Positions 9,402 to 19,218 are shown, numbered from the stretch's first letter. The stretch is 64,000 bases of DNA from Flavobacterium cucumis (GCF_900148835.1 NZ_FRYK01000006.1:93884-157883); one strand, 5' to 3'. A program made the numbers and translations. The notes: generated by a model from the letters alone, not told the origin.

Positions 9402-9409
9402 TATCTTTG
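9402..9409 (+). promoter_or_regulatory. Bacteroidota -7 promoter box, near-leaderless
   Basis: TATCTTTG with exactly four bases before the ATG at 9414, the same geometry as at 2869. A TTG at 9384-9386 could be a slightly close -33 element. Confidence 0.55.
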
Positions 9410-9413
9410 TTCC

Positions 9414-11081
9414 ATGTTACGATCCCTTTTCCAACCCTTCAAAACCAATGTTTCAGGAATTTCATTGCCTGAAAAGTTTACGTTTCCATTTTATTATGAA
9501 CCACATGAGTTGAGCCGTATTGCCGCTTATGAATTGCAAGAATATCTAGCGACACAAACTGACTTTGAGCATAACTTTGGTTTAGATGAACACCAGAAAG
9601 GCTTGATAATTGGAAAAATGTTTGGTGTTTTAGTCTGTCAAAATCAAGAAGGTGCAATAGGTTATTTATGGGCTTTTTCTGGAAAATTAGCTGGTGTAAA
9701 TCACCTCCCCTATTTTGTTCCTACGATTTTTGATATGTTACACGAAGATGGTTTTTTCCGAAAAGAAGAAGAAGTATTGAATGCTATGAATCGTAAAATT
9801 GAGATTTTAGAAAATTCAAACGAACTTCAAAATTGCAAAAAACAATTCGAACTAATAAAAAAAGAAGCTTCAACGGATATTCAAAATCAGAAAGCGAAAA
9901 TCAAAAGATTGAAGGTGGAGCGTGATGAAAAACGAATTTCTTTTGCCAATTTATCCCCGACAGATATGGAGCAATTAGAATTGGAACTCTCCGAAGAAAG
10001 TAAAAAAGAAAGTATTTTGCTCAAAAAGATGACAAAATATTGGAATTTTCAAATGGAAAAGGCACAAAAAGAAATCAATTTTCTTTTAGATGAGATTAAC
10101 CAACTTAAAGAAGAACGCCGCCAAAAATCGGGTGCTTTACAGCAAAAATTATTTGCTGAATATTCCTTTTTGAACCAATTTGGGGAACGAAAAAGCATAG
10201 GAGAAATCTTTAACAACAACCCGCCTGCTGGCGCTGGAGAATGTGCTGCACCCAAGTTGTTACATTATGCTTTCGAACATCATTTAAAACCTATCGCTAT
10301 GGCTGAATTTTGGTGGGGACAATCGCCAAAATCAGAAATTAGAAAACACAAACAATTTTATCCCGCTTGCAAAAGTAAGTGTGAGCCTATTTTGCTATCG
10401 CACATGCTGAAAGGTTTGGATATGGAAGCGAATCCGTTTCAAGAAAATCCTGCAGAAGGAAAAGACATTGAGCTTGTTTATGAAGATGAATTTTTAGCGG
10501 TAATAAACAAACCTGCAGAATTTCTATCAGTTCCAGGAAAGATAATTTCTGATTCGGTTTTTCAAAGAGTCAAAAGCTTATATCCAAATGCTACGGGGCC
10601 TTTAATTGTTCATCGTTTGGACATGTCAACTTCAGGATTGATGTTGATTGCAAAAGATGAAGCAACCTACGTAAAGTTGCAAAGTCAATTCATCAAACGC
10701 ACCATTAAAAAACGCTATGTGGCTTTATTAGATGGAATTTTAGAAGAACAACAAGGGTATATCGATTTACCCTTACGAGTTGACTTAGACGACCGACCAA
10801 GACAATTGGTTTGTTACGAACATGGAAAACCAGCACAAACCAAATGGGAAAAAATTGAAATTCGAAATCATCAAACCTTAGTATACTTCTATCCTATTAC
10901 GGGGAGAACCCATCAATTACGAGTACATGCTTCTCATGAAATGGGCTTAAAAACACCTATTCTTGGTGACGATTTGTATGGAAAAAAAGCTCATCGTTTG
11001 CATTTACATGCAGCGAGTTTAACTTTTGAACATCCCGTTACAAAAGAGAAAATGACAATAACAAAAGAAGCTAACTTTTAA
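9414..11081 (+). CDS. RluA-family pseudouridine synthase with long N-terminal extension
   Basis: Isomerises uridine in rRNA or tRNA. The catalytic RluA-type domain occupies about residues 350-555 and has the active-site motif HRLDMSTSGLML with its aspartate, plus GRTHQLRVH. Ahead of it are about 350 extra residues: an N-terminal globular part and a charged coiled coil (about 120-240), then a segment ending in CAAPKLLHYAF and CKSKCEPIL. The whole protein, 555 residues, is about twice the usual RluA length; this two-part form occurs in several Bacteroidota and proteobacteria. The target site is not predictable. Confidence 0.88.
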   Translation: MLRSLFQPFKTNVSGISLPEKFTFPFYYEPHELSRIAAYELQEYLATQTDFEHNFGLDEHQKGLIIGKMFGVLVCQNQEGAIGYLWAFSGKLAGVNHLPYFVPTIFDMLHEDGFFRKEEEVLNAMNRKIEILENSNELQNCKKQFELIKKEASTDIQNQKAKIKRLKVERDEKRISFANLSPTDMEQLELELSEESKKESILLKKMTKYWNFQMEKAQKEINFLLDEINQLKEERRQKSGALQQKLFAEYSFLNQFGERKSIGEIFNNNPPAGAGECAAPKLLHYAFEHHLKPIAMAEFWWGQSPKSEIRKHKQFYPACKSKCEPILLSHMLKGLDMEANPFQENPAEGKDIELVYEDEFLAVINKPAEFLSVPGKIISDSVFQRVKSLYPNATGPLIVHRLDMSTSGLMLIAKDEATYVKLQSQFIKRTIKKRYVALLDGILEEQQGYIDLPLRVDLDDRPRQLVCYEHGKPAQTKWEKIEIRNHQTLVYFYPITGRTHQLRVHASHEMGLKTPILGDDLYGKKAHRLHLHAASLTFEHPVTKEKMTITKEANF

Positions 11082-11116
11082 AAAAGTGAGCTTCATACTT
11101 TAGAAACTCACTTTTT
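11081..11116. terminator. Bidirectional terminator
   Basis: AAAAAGTGAG at 11081-11090 pairs with CTCACTTTTT at 11107-11116. T runs on both sides serve the pseudouridine synthase and the convergent GreA-like gene. Confidence 0.8.
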
Positions 11117-11143
11117 ATTTAATTGTTTTTTATATGATTAGAA

Positions 11144-11518
11144 CTAAAATCTTTCCACTTTAATTATTTCAAAATTTCGCTCACCCGTTCCAAAATCCCA
11201 TTTTATTTGGTCACCAGTTTTATTACCAACTAAAGCTAATCCAATATTTCCTACAATGGATTCCGTATTATTTCTTCTTTTAGCCTTTGCTGGTGCTACA
11301 AAACTAAAATCTTGCAATTCATTAGTTATAAGATCTTTAATTGTGACTTTGCAATCAATAGTTACTACATTATCTGGTAATTCGCTACGTCTAATTTGTT
11401 TCGCACGTTTTAATTGCACCACCAATTGGTCTTCCACAAACGGAGTCACTTTTTTTCTTCTGAGTAAATCTTTAATTAAATCATAAATTCCTGTTGTCAA
11501 TATTATGTCTTGATTCAT
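11144..11518 (-). CDS. GreA/GreB-family (Rnk-like) factor
   Basis: The 124-residue protein has a Gre-factor C-terminal domain (SIVGNIGLALVGNKTGDQIKW) behind a short basic N-terminal region, so it is a Rnk-like short form. It is a distant paralogue of the 127-residue protein at 7.8 kb: same layout, low identity. It is probably RNA-polymerase-associated; the exact role is unknown. Confidence 0.75.
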   Translation of the reverse strand: MNQDIILTTGIYDLIKDLLRRKKVTPFVEDQLVVQLKRAKQIRRSELPDNVVTIDCKVTIKDLITNELQDFSFVAPAKAKRRNNTESIVGNIGLALVGNKTGDQIKWDFGTGERNFEIIKVERF

Positions 11519-11953
11519 TTTTTTATTTTTTTGATAAATGCCTAATTGAAACCTAAGAAATACCCAACCAAATTCAAAATTGAATTTGGCACAAAAGCAT
11601 CAAAAGGCAAATGATTATTAGTTATTTTGTATAAGAAAATGGAGATTTCCCTGTCTTGGGCTTGACAGGGATTATTTAATGAAGACTTTAGCCCTTTTTA
11701 AAAATGAATCATCATGCAAGTAGTTCAAAGTGACTAAACTTCGAACTTCAAGTATGTAAAAAAGAGAACATGGATTCATTTCTAATAAATAATATCAAAT
11801 TTAAAACTATTTCATGCGATTAAAAAATATTTAACAATTCATTATCCTTTACTACGCTAAAAACATCTCTTTTAGCAAAAATTAGGAATACAAGTTTATT
11901 TCTATAAATTATAAAATTTAAACTCTTATATTTAGATTTTGAAATCAAAATTT
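11519..11953. other. Gene-free stretch with two hairpins
   Basis: No coding sequence was found here. It holds an 8-bp palindromic stem at 11568-11589 (CCAAATTC/GAATTTGG) in the region upstream of the GreA-like gene. A second hairpin at 11649-11670 (CCCTGTC/GACAGGG, 8-base loop) has no T run after it. The rest is AT-rich. A weak TAnnTTTG-like element just before 11954 may serve the M1 peptidase. Confidence 0.5.
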
Positions 11954-13573
11954 ATGAAAAACAGTTTTTTAGTGGTGCTATTAGTATTAGGAATACAGCA
12001 AATCAATGCCCAATTTACACGTCGCGATTCTTTACAAGGTGGTTTGCGAATTGAAAGAACCTCTTATGATGTGAAACGTTATGATTTGAACATTACGATA
12101 CACCCAGAACAAAAAAGCATCGAAGGATTTAATGAAATTACGTTTGAAGTGTTAGTGCCAACACAAAAAATTCAATTGGATTTATTTGATAATATGAAAG
12201 TAGATTCGATTGTTTGGAATACCAAAAAATTACAATACCAGCGCGAGTATGACGCTGTTTTTATAGCTTTTCCTGAAAAATTAGCTTCAAAATCAAATCA
12301 CAAGTTACAATTTTATTATTCGGGTAACCCTAAAATCGCAAAAAATGCTCCTTGGGATGGCGGATTTGTTTTCAAAAAAGACAGTAATGGTAAAGACTTT
12401 ATTGGAGTAGCAGTACAAGGAACAGGTGCTAGTTTGTGGTATCCTGTAAAAGATTCTCAAAGTGACGAACCCGACTTTGGTGCATCTATTAAGGTAGCGG
12501 TTCCAAACGGGGTTATGAACGTTTCTAACGGTCGTTTTTTAGGATCCGAAGATTTAAAGAATGGTTATACTCGATGGGATTGGGAGGTTAAAAATCCAAT
12601 CAACAATTACACTATAACGGTAAATATTGCTGATTATGTTCACATTCAAGATAAAATGCCCGATTTAGATTTAGATTACTATGTTTTGAGAGAAAATGAA
12701 ACCAAAGCACGTGAACATTTTGCAGAAGTAAAACCAATGATGGAATGTTTTCAATCGAAATTTGGTCGTTATCCGTTTTGGGAAGATGGGTATAAATTAG
12801 TGGAAACGCCCTATTTAGGCATGGAACATCAAAGTGCCGTAGCTTATGGCAACAAATACAAAAAAGGATACATGGGTTTTGACTTATCGGGAACAGGCGT
12901 TGGGATGTTTTTCGATTACATCACAATTCATGAAACAGGGCACGAATGGTTTGGAAATAGCATCACGAGTACGGATATCGCCGACATGTGGATTCATGAA
13001 GGATTTACGACGTATTCTGAAACCGTATTTGTAGAATGCATGAAAGGGTATGATGATGCGATGAAATACATAAATGGTCAAGCTAGAAATATTAGAAACG
13101 ACAAGCCTATTATTGGTCAATTTGGCGTCAATAACGAAGGTTCTGGTGATATGTATTATAAAGGTTCTTTGCTGTTAAATACCCTGAGACATGTAATCGC
13201 AGATGACGAAAAATGGTGGAAACTATTATATGATTACACTGAGACTTACAAAAAGAAAATAATTACAACGGAAACCGTTATTACCTATTTCAATGAGGCT
13301 TCTGGAATGGATTTAACCCCTATTTTCAATCAGTATTTGTATACAAATAAAATCCCAGTTTTAAATTATGAAGTCACTGGAGATTATCTAAATTATTCTT
13401 GGTCAAATGTAAATGAAGATTTTAATATGCCAATAGACATTGATTTTGAAGGTAAAAAAATGAGATTGTACCCAACTCTTGAAAACCAAAAAATAAAGCT
13501 AAAAAAACTACGAAAAAGAAGTTTTCAAATCTATGACAACCAATTTTTTATAAAATTAGAAGAGAAAGATTAA
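11954..13573 (+). CDS. M1-family zinc metallopeptidase, secreted
   Basis: Aminopeptidase of the gluzincin M1 family. The start at 11954 gives a signal peptide (KNSFLVVLLVLGIQQINAQ) and a 539-residue protein. It has an N-terminal beta-sandwich domain, a GMEHQSAVAYG substrate loop near residue 295, and the zinc motif HETGHEWFGN with the third ligand in HEGFTTYSE 18 residues later. The C-terminal helical domain is short, as in other Bacteroidota members. It is probably periplasmic and used in peptide scavenging. A TTG five codons upstream was not chosen. Confidence 0.9.
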   Translation: MKNSFLVVLLVLGIQQINAQFTRRDSLQGGLRIERTSYDVKRYDLNITIHPEQKSIEGFNEITFEVLVPTQKIQLDLFDNMKVDSIVWNTKKLQYQREYDAVFIAFPEKLASKSNHKLQFYYSGNPKIAKNAPWDGGFVFKKDSNGKDFIGVAVQGTGASLWYPVKDSQSDEPDFGASIKVAVPNGVMNVSNGRFLGSEDLKNGYTRWDWEVKNPINNYTITVNIADYVHIQDKMPDLDLDYYVLRENETKAREHFAEVKPMMECFQSKFGRYPFWEDGYKLVETPYLGMEHQSAVAYGNKYKKGYMGFDLSGTGVGMFFDYITIHETGHEWFGNSITSTDIADMWIHEGFTTYSETVFVECMKGYDDAMKYINGQARNIRNDKPIIGQFGVNNEGSGDMYYKGSLLLNTLRHVIADDEKWWKLLYDYTETYKKKIITTETVITYFNEASGMDLTPIFNQYLYTNKIPVLNYEVTGDYLNYSWSNVNEDFNMPIDIDFEGKKMRLYPTLENQKIKLKKLRKRSFQIYDNQFFIKLEEKD

Positions 13574-13594
13574 ATCTTTCTCTTTTTTTTTTTT
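13561..13594 (+). terminator. Intrinsic terminator
   Basis: AGAGAAAGA pairs with TCTTTCTCT, followed by a long T run. It overlaps the M1 peptidase stop codon. Confidence 0.85.
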
Positions 13595-13603
13595 AATGTT
13601 GGT

Positions 13604-14167
13604 TTAAAAAGAATATCCTAATCTAAGGTTTAAATTAATTGCGATTTCCCCTTCGTTTTCTAAATAACCCGCTTGCTTTGCAAAAAAATAACGATATCCC
13701 AGTCCTACACCTGTCTCATAAGTAAAGTGATTTCCTAAAGTTCTTTTAATACCCCATGTTGGTACGACCCCAATATCGGTAATAATATTTACGGATTCAT
13801 TATTTGAAATTACAAACCAATCGGGATGGTAATAAGTTTCGAGCGAGAAGAAATTACCACTATTTTTATCAATTTTTTTAGATTTAGAACGTCTTTTTTC
13901 TAGATTATAATACCAACGAGGCTCAACACGAAGAACAGGAGCAAAAACAAATCCTGTTTTTTCATAATATTTCCCTGCCCAAATACCTGTATCGAAACCA
14001 ATTTCAGACCTTAATACGATTTCGGATGTTAATTTAGTTTCATTGTGAACCCAAATACCTAAAAAACCTGTTTGCACACCATAAATGGATTTCGCAACAC
14101 TTGTTTCCTGAGAATGAGTACAATGAAAAAACAAACTCATCAAAAGGGCAATACCAATTTTTTTCAT
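13604..14167 (-). CDS. Outer-membrane beta-barrel-like secreted protein
   Basis: The 187-residue protein begins with a signal peptide (MKKIGIALLMSLFFHCTHSQ). The rest alternates hydrophobic and polar residues in short strands with many Gly and Tyr, and ends in LRLGYSF; a terminal phenylalanine is a usual outer-membrane barrel mark. It is probably a small 8-strand barrel. No specific family was recognised. Confidence 0.65.
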   Translation of the reverse strand: MKKIGIALLMSLFFHCTHSQETSVAKSIYGVQTGFLGIWVHNETKLTSEIVLRSEIGFDTGIWAGKYYEKTGFVFAPVLRVEPRWYYNLEKRRSKSKKIDKNSGNFFSLETYYHPDWFVISNNESVNIITDIGVVPTWGIKRTLGNHFTYETGVGLGYRYFFAKQAGYLENEGEIAINLNLRLGYSF

Positions 14168-14256
14168 AGCCTATTTAATATTAAAAAGCATTTCTCTGAG
14201 GAAGACGTAACGGAACAACAATTCAAAATCTGCTTTGGATATGGAATTACTTCTGT

Positions 14257-15321
14257 CTAGGATACGTTAACTTTTATTTTTTTTAATGTTTCCGTTCTAT
14301 TAATTTTAGTAGTTTCTGTTCTTTCAAAATGGGAAACCAAGTAAGTGGCTTTGGGTTTTTCAAATTTTTCTAATCCGTCAAATATCTGGGAATCCAAAGA
14401 AATTTCTTTATCTGATTCAAGGACTAAAATAACTTTATGTCCTAAAATAGGATCCGGTTCCGAAGCAATAAAAAAAGGGACCCCAATTTGAGAGGCAAGT
14501 TTAGCCTCAATTTGTTCGGGAAACAATTTTATACCACCACTATTAATTACATTATCATAACGGCCTAACCATTGAAATTGGCGGTTATTTTGAATTTCAA
14601 CGATATCATTTGTGATTATTTTTCCATCTGTAATAGTTGGTGCTTCTATAACCAAACAAGCTCTCTCGTCTTTGGATATGGACGCGTGTTCCAAAACATT
14701 AAAAAAAGGCTCTCCGATTTTTCTTGCCGCGATATGCGTCAGTGTTTCAGTCATGCCATAGGTTTCGTAAATATCAGATGGAATTGTTTGTAGTTTTAAA
14801 GCTAAATCATCTGAAACTTTAGCACCTCCAATAATTATTTTCTTAAATTGATGTAGCTTATCCAAACTGTTTTCAGCTTGAAGAGGAACTAAAGCTGTAA
14901 AGTCATACTTTTTATTAGGTAACAAATCATTTAAATGACTGTTAGGAGCTATCAAATCTATTTCTAAGCCAATAATTATTGCCCTAACCAACATCATTTT
15001 TCCAGCAATATATCGTGATGGTAAAGCATGTAAGATGGTATCCCCTGGTCGTAGATCAAAGAAGTTGGCCGTTGCAATAGCTGAATTAACCATCGCTTGT
15101 TTGTTCACAGTGATATTCTTTGGCATCCCTGTGGTCCCAGAAGTAGTCAAAACAATGGTCTCCTTATCATCAATCCAATCCAATAAAAACTCGCCAAACT
15201 CTTTTTCAAAAGAAGCTCCTTCTTTAATTAAACTATATGCCAATTGAAACAACGATTGTTTTTCAATATGAAATCCGTTAATTTTAAAACGATTGTGAAT
15301 ATTTCGATAATGAGGTATCAT
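14257..15321 (-). CDS. menE: AMP-forming acyl-CoA ligase, MenE-like
   Basis: Adenylate-forming enzyme with the P-loop TTSGTTGMPKNITVNK near residue 60, YETYGMTETLTHIA, and WLGRYDNVINSGGIKLFPEQIE with the conserved aspartate and lysine-side region. At 354 residues it is shorter than typical ligases (about 450-500); the N-terminal subdomain is reduced, as in the short o-succinylbenzoate-CoA ligases of Flavobacteriia used in menaquinone synthesis. No other men genes are in the window, so the substrate rests on family resemblance. Confidence 0.75.
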   Translation of the reverse strand: MIPHYRNIHNRFKINGFHIEKQSLFQLAYSLIKEGASFEKEFGEFLLDWIDDKETIVLTTSGTTGMPKNITVNKQAMVNSAIATANFFDLRPGDTILHALPSRYIAGKMMLVRAIIIGLEIDLIAPNSHLNDLLPNKKYDFTALVPLQAENSLDKLHQFKKIIIGGAKVSDDLALKLQTIPSDIYETYGMTETLTHIAARKIGEPFFNVLEHASISKDERACLVIEAPTITDGKIITNDIVEIQNNRQFQWLGRYDNVINSGGIKLFPEQIEAKLASQIGVPFFIASEPDPILGHKVILVLESDKEISLDSQIFDGLEKFEKPKATYLVSHFERTETTKINRTETLKKIKVNVS

Positions 15322-15365
15322 GATGATAAAAGTTTAAATAAATTAAAAAAGTGAGCTAATTAATT

Positions 15366-16283
15366 TTAATCCTCTTGATGGTTACCTAGTAACTTTTCTT
15401 TCCAACTGCTCCATTTGTAAATTTTAGAAAACACAAAGATTAAAATTGGATATATAATAAATACTGGTAAAAAAGCTTCATAATCTAAAGAAGGTTCTGA
15501 CAAATCTTTAAAAACAGAGTATGTTTTAAAAACTGTAAAATCAGATGTTATTAACAAAGCCGCTGTCATGTTGTTGGCTGCATGAAAACCAATCGCCAAT
15601 TCGGTCCCCTCATCCATCAAAGTAATAATCCCTAAAAAAAGACCGGTTCCAATGTAATACACCAAAATGAGATAGCCCATTTTTTGAACTTCTGGATTAA
15701 AAATATGCATGACACCAAAAATAACAGATGTCATCACTAAAGGAAACCATTTGTTTTTTGACAAATTAAAAAAACCTTGCATTAAGTAACCTCTAAAAAC
15801 CAATTCTTCGGTAGTGGTTTGAATGGGCATCAAAACCAACGTAATTAATACCAATAATAAAAATGGAACTAAATTAAACTGCAATTGTATTTGAGAACTG
15901 TCAGTAAAATACGAAATTACAATTAGCGTTGAAGAAAACAGTGCCCAAATAGTGAAGGCTACAAAAACGCGCTTCCAATCAATTGAATTCCTTGATGTTA
16001 CAATAGAAAGAAACGACTGATGATGCCCTTTTTTTACAACAAAAATTAGCGTTAAAAAAGCAAAAACAAAAGATATTAATATTAAAAACAAGAACAAATT
16101 TGAATCAAACATGGCATAGAGATCCTTCTCCGATGTTGGCATCTTATTTGTTGAAAAACCAGTTATTATAACCGCTAATCCAAGTGGAATTTGCCCTACT
16201 AAAGAACCTAAAAAAACCAATATTGAACCTAGGAGATACTTCCAAAAATCATTTTCTTTTTTAAAACCTTGTGCTATAAACAT
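15366..16283 (-). CDS. CPBP-family intramembrane protease
   Basis: This multi-pass membrane protein has about eight hydrophobic segments and the Abi/CAAX-protease motif EELVFRGYLMQGF, with the paired glutamates and arginine, followed by a later HIFNP and FHAANN giving the catalytic histidine and asparagine. The start at 16283 (MFIAQGFKKEN) gives 305 residues; an upstream GTG-type extension was rejected because it overlaps the promoter of arsC. The substrate is unknown. It is divergent from arsC, with 45 bp between the starts. Confidence 0.85.
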   Translation of the reverse strand: MFIAQGFKKENDFWKYLLGSILVFLGSLVGQIPLGLAVIITGFSTNKMPTSEKDLYAMFDSNLFLFLILISFVFAFLTLIFVVKKGHHQSFLSIVTSRNSIDWKRVFVAFTIWALFSSTLIVISYFTDSSQIQLQFNLVPFLLLVLITLVLMPIQTTTEELVFRGYLMQGFFNLSKNKWFPLVMTSVIFGVMHIFNPEVQKMGYLILVYYIGTGLFLGIITLMDEGTELAIGFHAANNMTAALLITSDFTVFKTYSVFKDLSEPSLDYEAFLPVFIIYPILIFVFSKIYKWSSWKEKLLGNHQED

Positions 16284-16295
16284 ATTGTAAACTAT

Positions 16296-16303
16296 TACTT
16301 TTG
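16296..16303 (+). promoter_or_regulatory. Bacteroidota -7 promoter box for arsC
   Basis: TACTTTTG, 25 bp before the arsC start, lies in the short gap between divergent genes. Confidence 0.5.
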
Positions 16304-16328
16304 TGCAATAATAAACAAAAAATACGAT

Positions 16329-16673
16329 ATGATTACCATTTACCACAATCCAAAATGCAGCAAATCGAGAGCAGGTTTGTGCGAAATAGAAACTTTAAAT
16401 CTACCTTTTACTATAAGACGCTATTTAGACCATCCTTTAACGAAAGAAGAACTTGTTGCGCTCCTAGAAAAACTTCAAATGAAACCAATTGAATTGGTCA
16501 GAACAAAAGAAGCTATTTGGAAAGAACAATATAGAGAAAAGGAAATGAACGATGACGAAATCATAGATGCTCTATTAACTCATCCTAAGTTAATTGAAAG
16601 ACCAATTGTTGTTTTTGGAGATAAAGCAATAATTGCGAGACCTATAGAAAAGATTAACGATTTGCTAGGGTAG
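16329..16673 (+). CDS. arsC: ArsC-family reductase (glutaredoxin type)
   Basis: A 114-residue thioredoxin-fold protein of the ArsC/YffB/Spx family. It has the active-site HNPKCSKSR near residue 5-13, and later PIELVRTKEAIWKE and RPIVVFGDKAIIARP, which matches the arsenate-reductase subgroup. An ATG 20 codons upstream would place extra sequence before the fold, so 16329 is preferred. No other ars genes are adjacent, so a general redox role is also possible. Confidence 0.82.
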   Translation: MITIYHNPKCSKSRAGLCEIETLNLPFTIRRYLDHPLTKEELVALLEKLQMKPIELVRTKEAIWKEQYREKEMNDDEIIDALLTHPKLIERPIVVFGDKAIIARPIEKINDLLG

Positions 16674-16713
16674 TTTTAACAAAGAATTAGGAAAGTTAGG
16701 TGTAACCAAAGGC

Positions 16714-16721
16714 TATTTTTG
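16714..16721 (+). promoter_or_regulatory. Bacteroidota -7 promoter box for the TonB-type receptor
   Basis: TATTTTTG, 27 bp before the start codon at 16749. Confidence 0.5.
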
Positions 16722-16748
16722 TCCACTTATTGATAAAATAACAAATTG

Positions 16749-19196
16749 ATGATGAAAAAATTTCTTTTCGTGACCCTATCGCTACTATTTGGTGTGGCTA
16801 CTTACGCTCAAAGACCTGAAGGTAAAAAAATCACTATTTCAGGAAAAGTCCTAGAAAAAGGAACAAATCTTCCTTTGGAATATGCAACTATTGTTTTTGA
16901 AGATGTTACAACTAAACAATTGTCGGGAGGTATCACAGATGAAAATGGTGTTTTCAAATTTGACATTGTAGCTGGTAATTATAATGCTAGAGCCGAATTT
17001 ATCTCATTTAAAAATGCTCCTATAGCGCAAAAATCTTTCAGTGAGGACACTAATTTAGGAACCATTTTTTTGGCTCCAGATGTTGCTGAGTTAAACGAAA
17101 TTAACATCATAGCTGAAAGATCAACCGTTGAAATTAAGTTAGACAAAAGAGTTTATAACGTTGGTAAAGACATGATGGTAAAAGGAGGAACGGTTAGTGA
17201 TGTGTTAGACAACGTGCCTTCTGTTACTGTAGATGCTGAAGGAACAGTAGCACTTCGTGGAAATGAAAATGTAAAAATTTTAATTGATGGAAGACCTTCA
17301 GGTTTAGCTGGAATCAATATCGCAGATGCTTTAAAATTATTGCCTGCTGATGCTGTTGAAAAAGTAGAAGTTATTACCAATCCATCGGCACGTTATGATG
17401 CTGAAGGTGGTGGTGGAATTATCAATATTGTAATTAGAAAAGGGAAAGCAAACGGTTTGAATGGTTCTATCATGGCCAATGTAGGAGATCCTGAAACGTA
17501 TGGTGTGAGTGCCAACTTAAATAAAAAAGGAGATACCTTTAATTTGTTTTCAAACTTTGGTTACAACTACAGAAACAATCCAGGAAATTCTTTAACAGAC
17601 GCACAGTATTTTAATAATGATGGTACAACCAATGGTTATGTTTACGAAAGACGAACCAATAAACGATTATACGAAGGATACAATGCTAATTTTGGTATTG
17701 ATTTAAATCTAACCAAATCATTAGTTTGGACAAATGCCTTAACTTTTAGAGAAAATACTGGTAAAAATCCTGATAATGTGTTTTTTAACAATTTTGACGC
17801 TAATTTAAATCCTGTTTCAATCAGAAATCGTTTTAACAATCAAAAAAGCGACGAATTTAGTATAGAATACGCTTCTAATTTTGTGAAAAAATTTAAGAAA
17901 GATGGTCACCAACTTAATGTAGACATTGCCATTTCAAAAAACAATGAAAACGAATTTGCTACAATTACAGATCAAGTTTTAGGAGATCCATCTAGTTTAG
18001 ATATTGATCTAACAACAAACATAAATAAACAACAAAGAAATTTATTTCAAGCAGATTATGTATTACCAATTGGAAAGGATGGAAGATTTGAAGCAGGATA
18101 TAGAGGAAGTTTCTTAAACAACTTAACTGATTTTGCGGTTACCCCAGATACTAATAACTTTTCAAACGAACTGGAATATGTTGAAAATGTAAATGCTTTT
18201 TATGCCCAATATGGGTCTAAAATTAATAAATTTTCTTATTTCTTAGGATTGCGTTTTGAGGATAGCAACATCGAAGTCAATTCGATTTCCTTGGACGATT
18301 ACAACACTAAAAAATACAATAATCTATTTCCTTCCGCTACCTTAAACTATGAATTTTCTGAAACTAGTTCATTTAGCTTAAGCTACAGTAAAAGGATTAA
18401 TCGTCCTAGAGGTCGTTTCTTAAACCCTGTATCTTCTTTAGCAAGTAATATTAATATTTTTAGAGGAAACCCAGATTTAGACCCTTCTCTAACGGATGCA
18501 TTTGATATTGGGTATTTAAAAAGATGGAACAAATTGACTTTTAATACTTCTGCTTACATTAATATAACCAACGATTCGTTTCAATTTGTAAGAATCAATT
18601 CTGGAATTGTAGATGGTGGTATTCCTGTAATCTTTAGTTCTCCTATTAACTTAGCAAAAGAATATAGAGCTGGTTTTGAATTCAATTTAAATTATACACC
18701 TTACAAATGGTGGCGATTAAACGGTAACTTTAATGCCTTCCGAAATGAAACACAAGGAGATTACAGCTATGTGGATCCAAATGGAGTTATTGATATTCAA
18801 AATTTTGACAACGTAGCGTATACTTGGTTTGCTAGAATTAACTCTAAAATTACTTTGCCATACAAAATCGATTGGCAAACAAACGGTTCTTATATCGCAC
18901 CTCAAACCAATGCTCAAGGAAAATCTTTAGGAATTGCTTCTATGAACTTGGCTTTCAGTAAAGATATTTTAAAAGACAAAGCTACTATTGCTTTTAATGT
19001 GAGTGATGTGTTTAATTCTAGAAAAAGAATCATGGAAACGCAAATTCCTAATGTTGTAAGTTCTTATAGTGAAATGCAATGGAGAGAAAGACAAGTTATG
19101 TTGACGTTTACTTACCGTTTTAACAAACAGAAAAACGAAAGAGATAGACAACCGAGAGAAGATAATGGTGGTGAGGAATATATGGGAAAACCATAA
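16749..19196 (+). CDS. TonB-dependent-receptor-like outer membrane protein
   Basis: The 815-residue outer-membrane protein has a signal peptide ending ATYAQ, then a carboxypeptidase-regulatory-like (CarboxypepD_reg) domain at about residues 30-115 (GKVLEKGTNLPLEYATIVFED), a plug domain at about 120-230 (VALRGNENVKILIDGRPSG, NPSARYDAEGGGGIINIV) and a long beta barrel of the OMP_b-brl_3 type. Such receptors import nutrients through the outer membrane. No SusD partner or regulator is adjacent, so the ligand is unknown. Two ATG codons are adjacent at 16749 and 16752. Confidence 0.92.
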   Translation: MMKKFLFVTLSLLFGVATYAQRPEGKKITISGKVLEKGTNLPLEYATIVFEDVTTKQLSGGITDENGVFKFDIVAGNYNARAEFISFKNAPIAQKSFSEDTNLGTIFLAPDVAELNEINIIAERSTVEIKLDKRVYNVGKDMMVKGGTVSDVLDNVPSVTVDAEGTVALRGNENVKILIDGRPSGLAGINIADALKLLPADAVEKVEVITNPSARYDAEGGGGIINIVIRKGKANGLNGSIMANVGDPETYGVSANLNKKGDTFNLFSNFGYNYRNNPGNSLTDAQYFNNDGTTNGYVYERRTNKRLYEGYNANFGIDLNLTKSLVWTNALTFRENTGKNPDNVFFNNFDANLNPVSIRNRFNNQKSDEFSIEYASNFVKKFKKDGHQLNVDIAISKNNENEFATITDQVLGDPSSLDIDLTTNINKQQRNLFQADYVLPIGKDGRFEAGYRGSFLNNLTDFAVTPDTNNFSNELEYVENVNAFYAQYGSKINKFSYFLGLRFEDSNIEVNSISLDDYNTKKYNNLFPSATLNYEFSETSSFSLSYSKRINRPRGRFLNPVSSLASNINIFRGNPDLDPSLTDAFDIGYLKRWNKLTFNTSAYINITNDSFQFVRINSGIVDGGIPVIFSSPINLAKEYRAGFEFNLNYTPYKWWRLNGNFNAFRNETQGDYSYVDPNGVIDIQNFDNVAYTWFARINSKITLPYKIDWQTNGSYIAPQTNAQGKSLGIASMNLAFSKDILKDKATIAFNVSDVFNSRKRIMETQIPNVVSSYSEMQWRERQVMLTFTYRFNKQKNERDRQPREDNGGEEYMGKP

Positions 19197-19218
19197 TTCA
19201 AGACATTTCATAAACTTT

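Noticed and set aside
11649..11670. Hairpin CCCTGTC/GACAGGG as a terminator or known riboswitch
   Set aside because: There is no T run after it and no conserved riboswitch blocks could be recognised.
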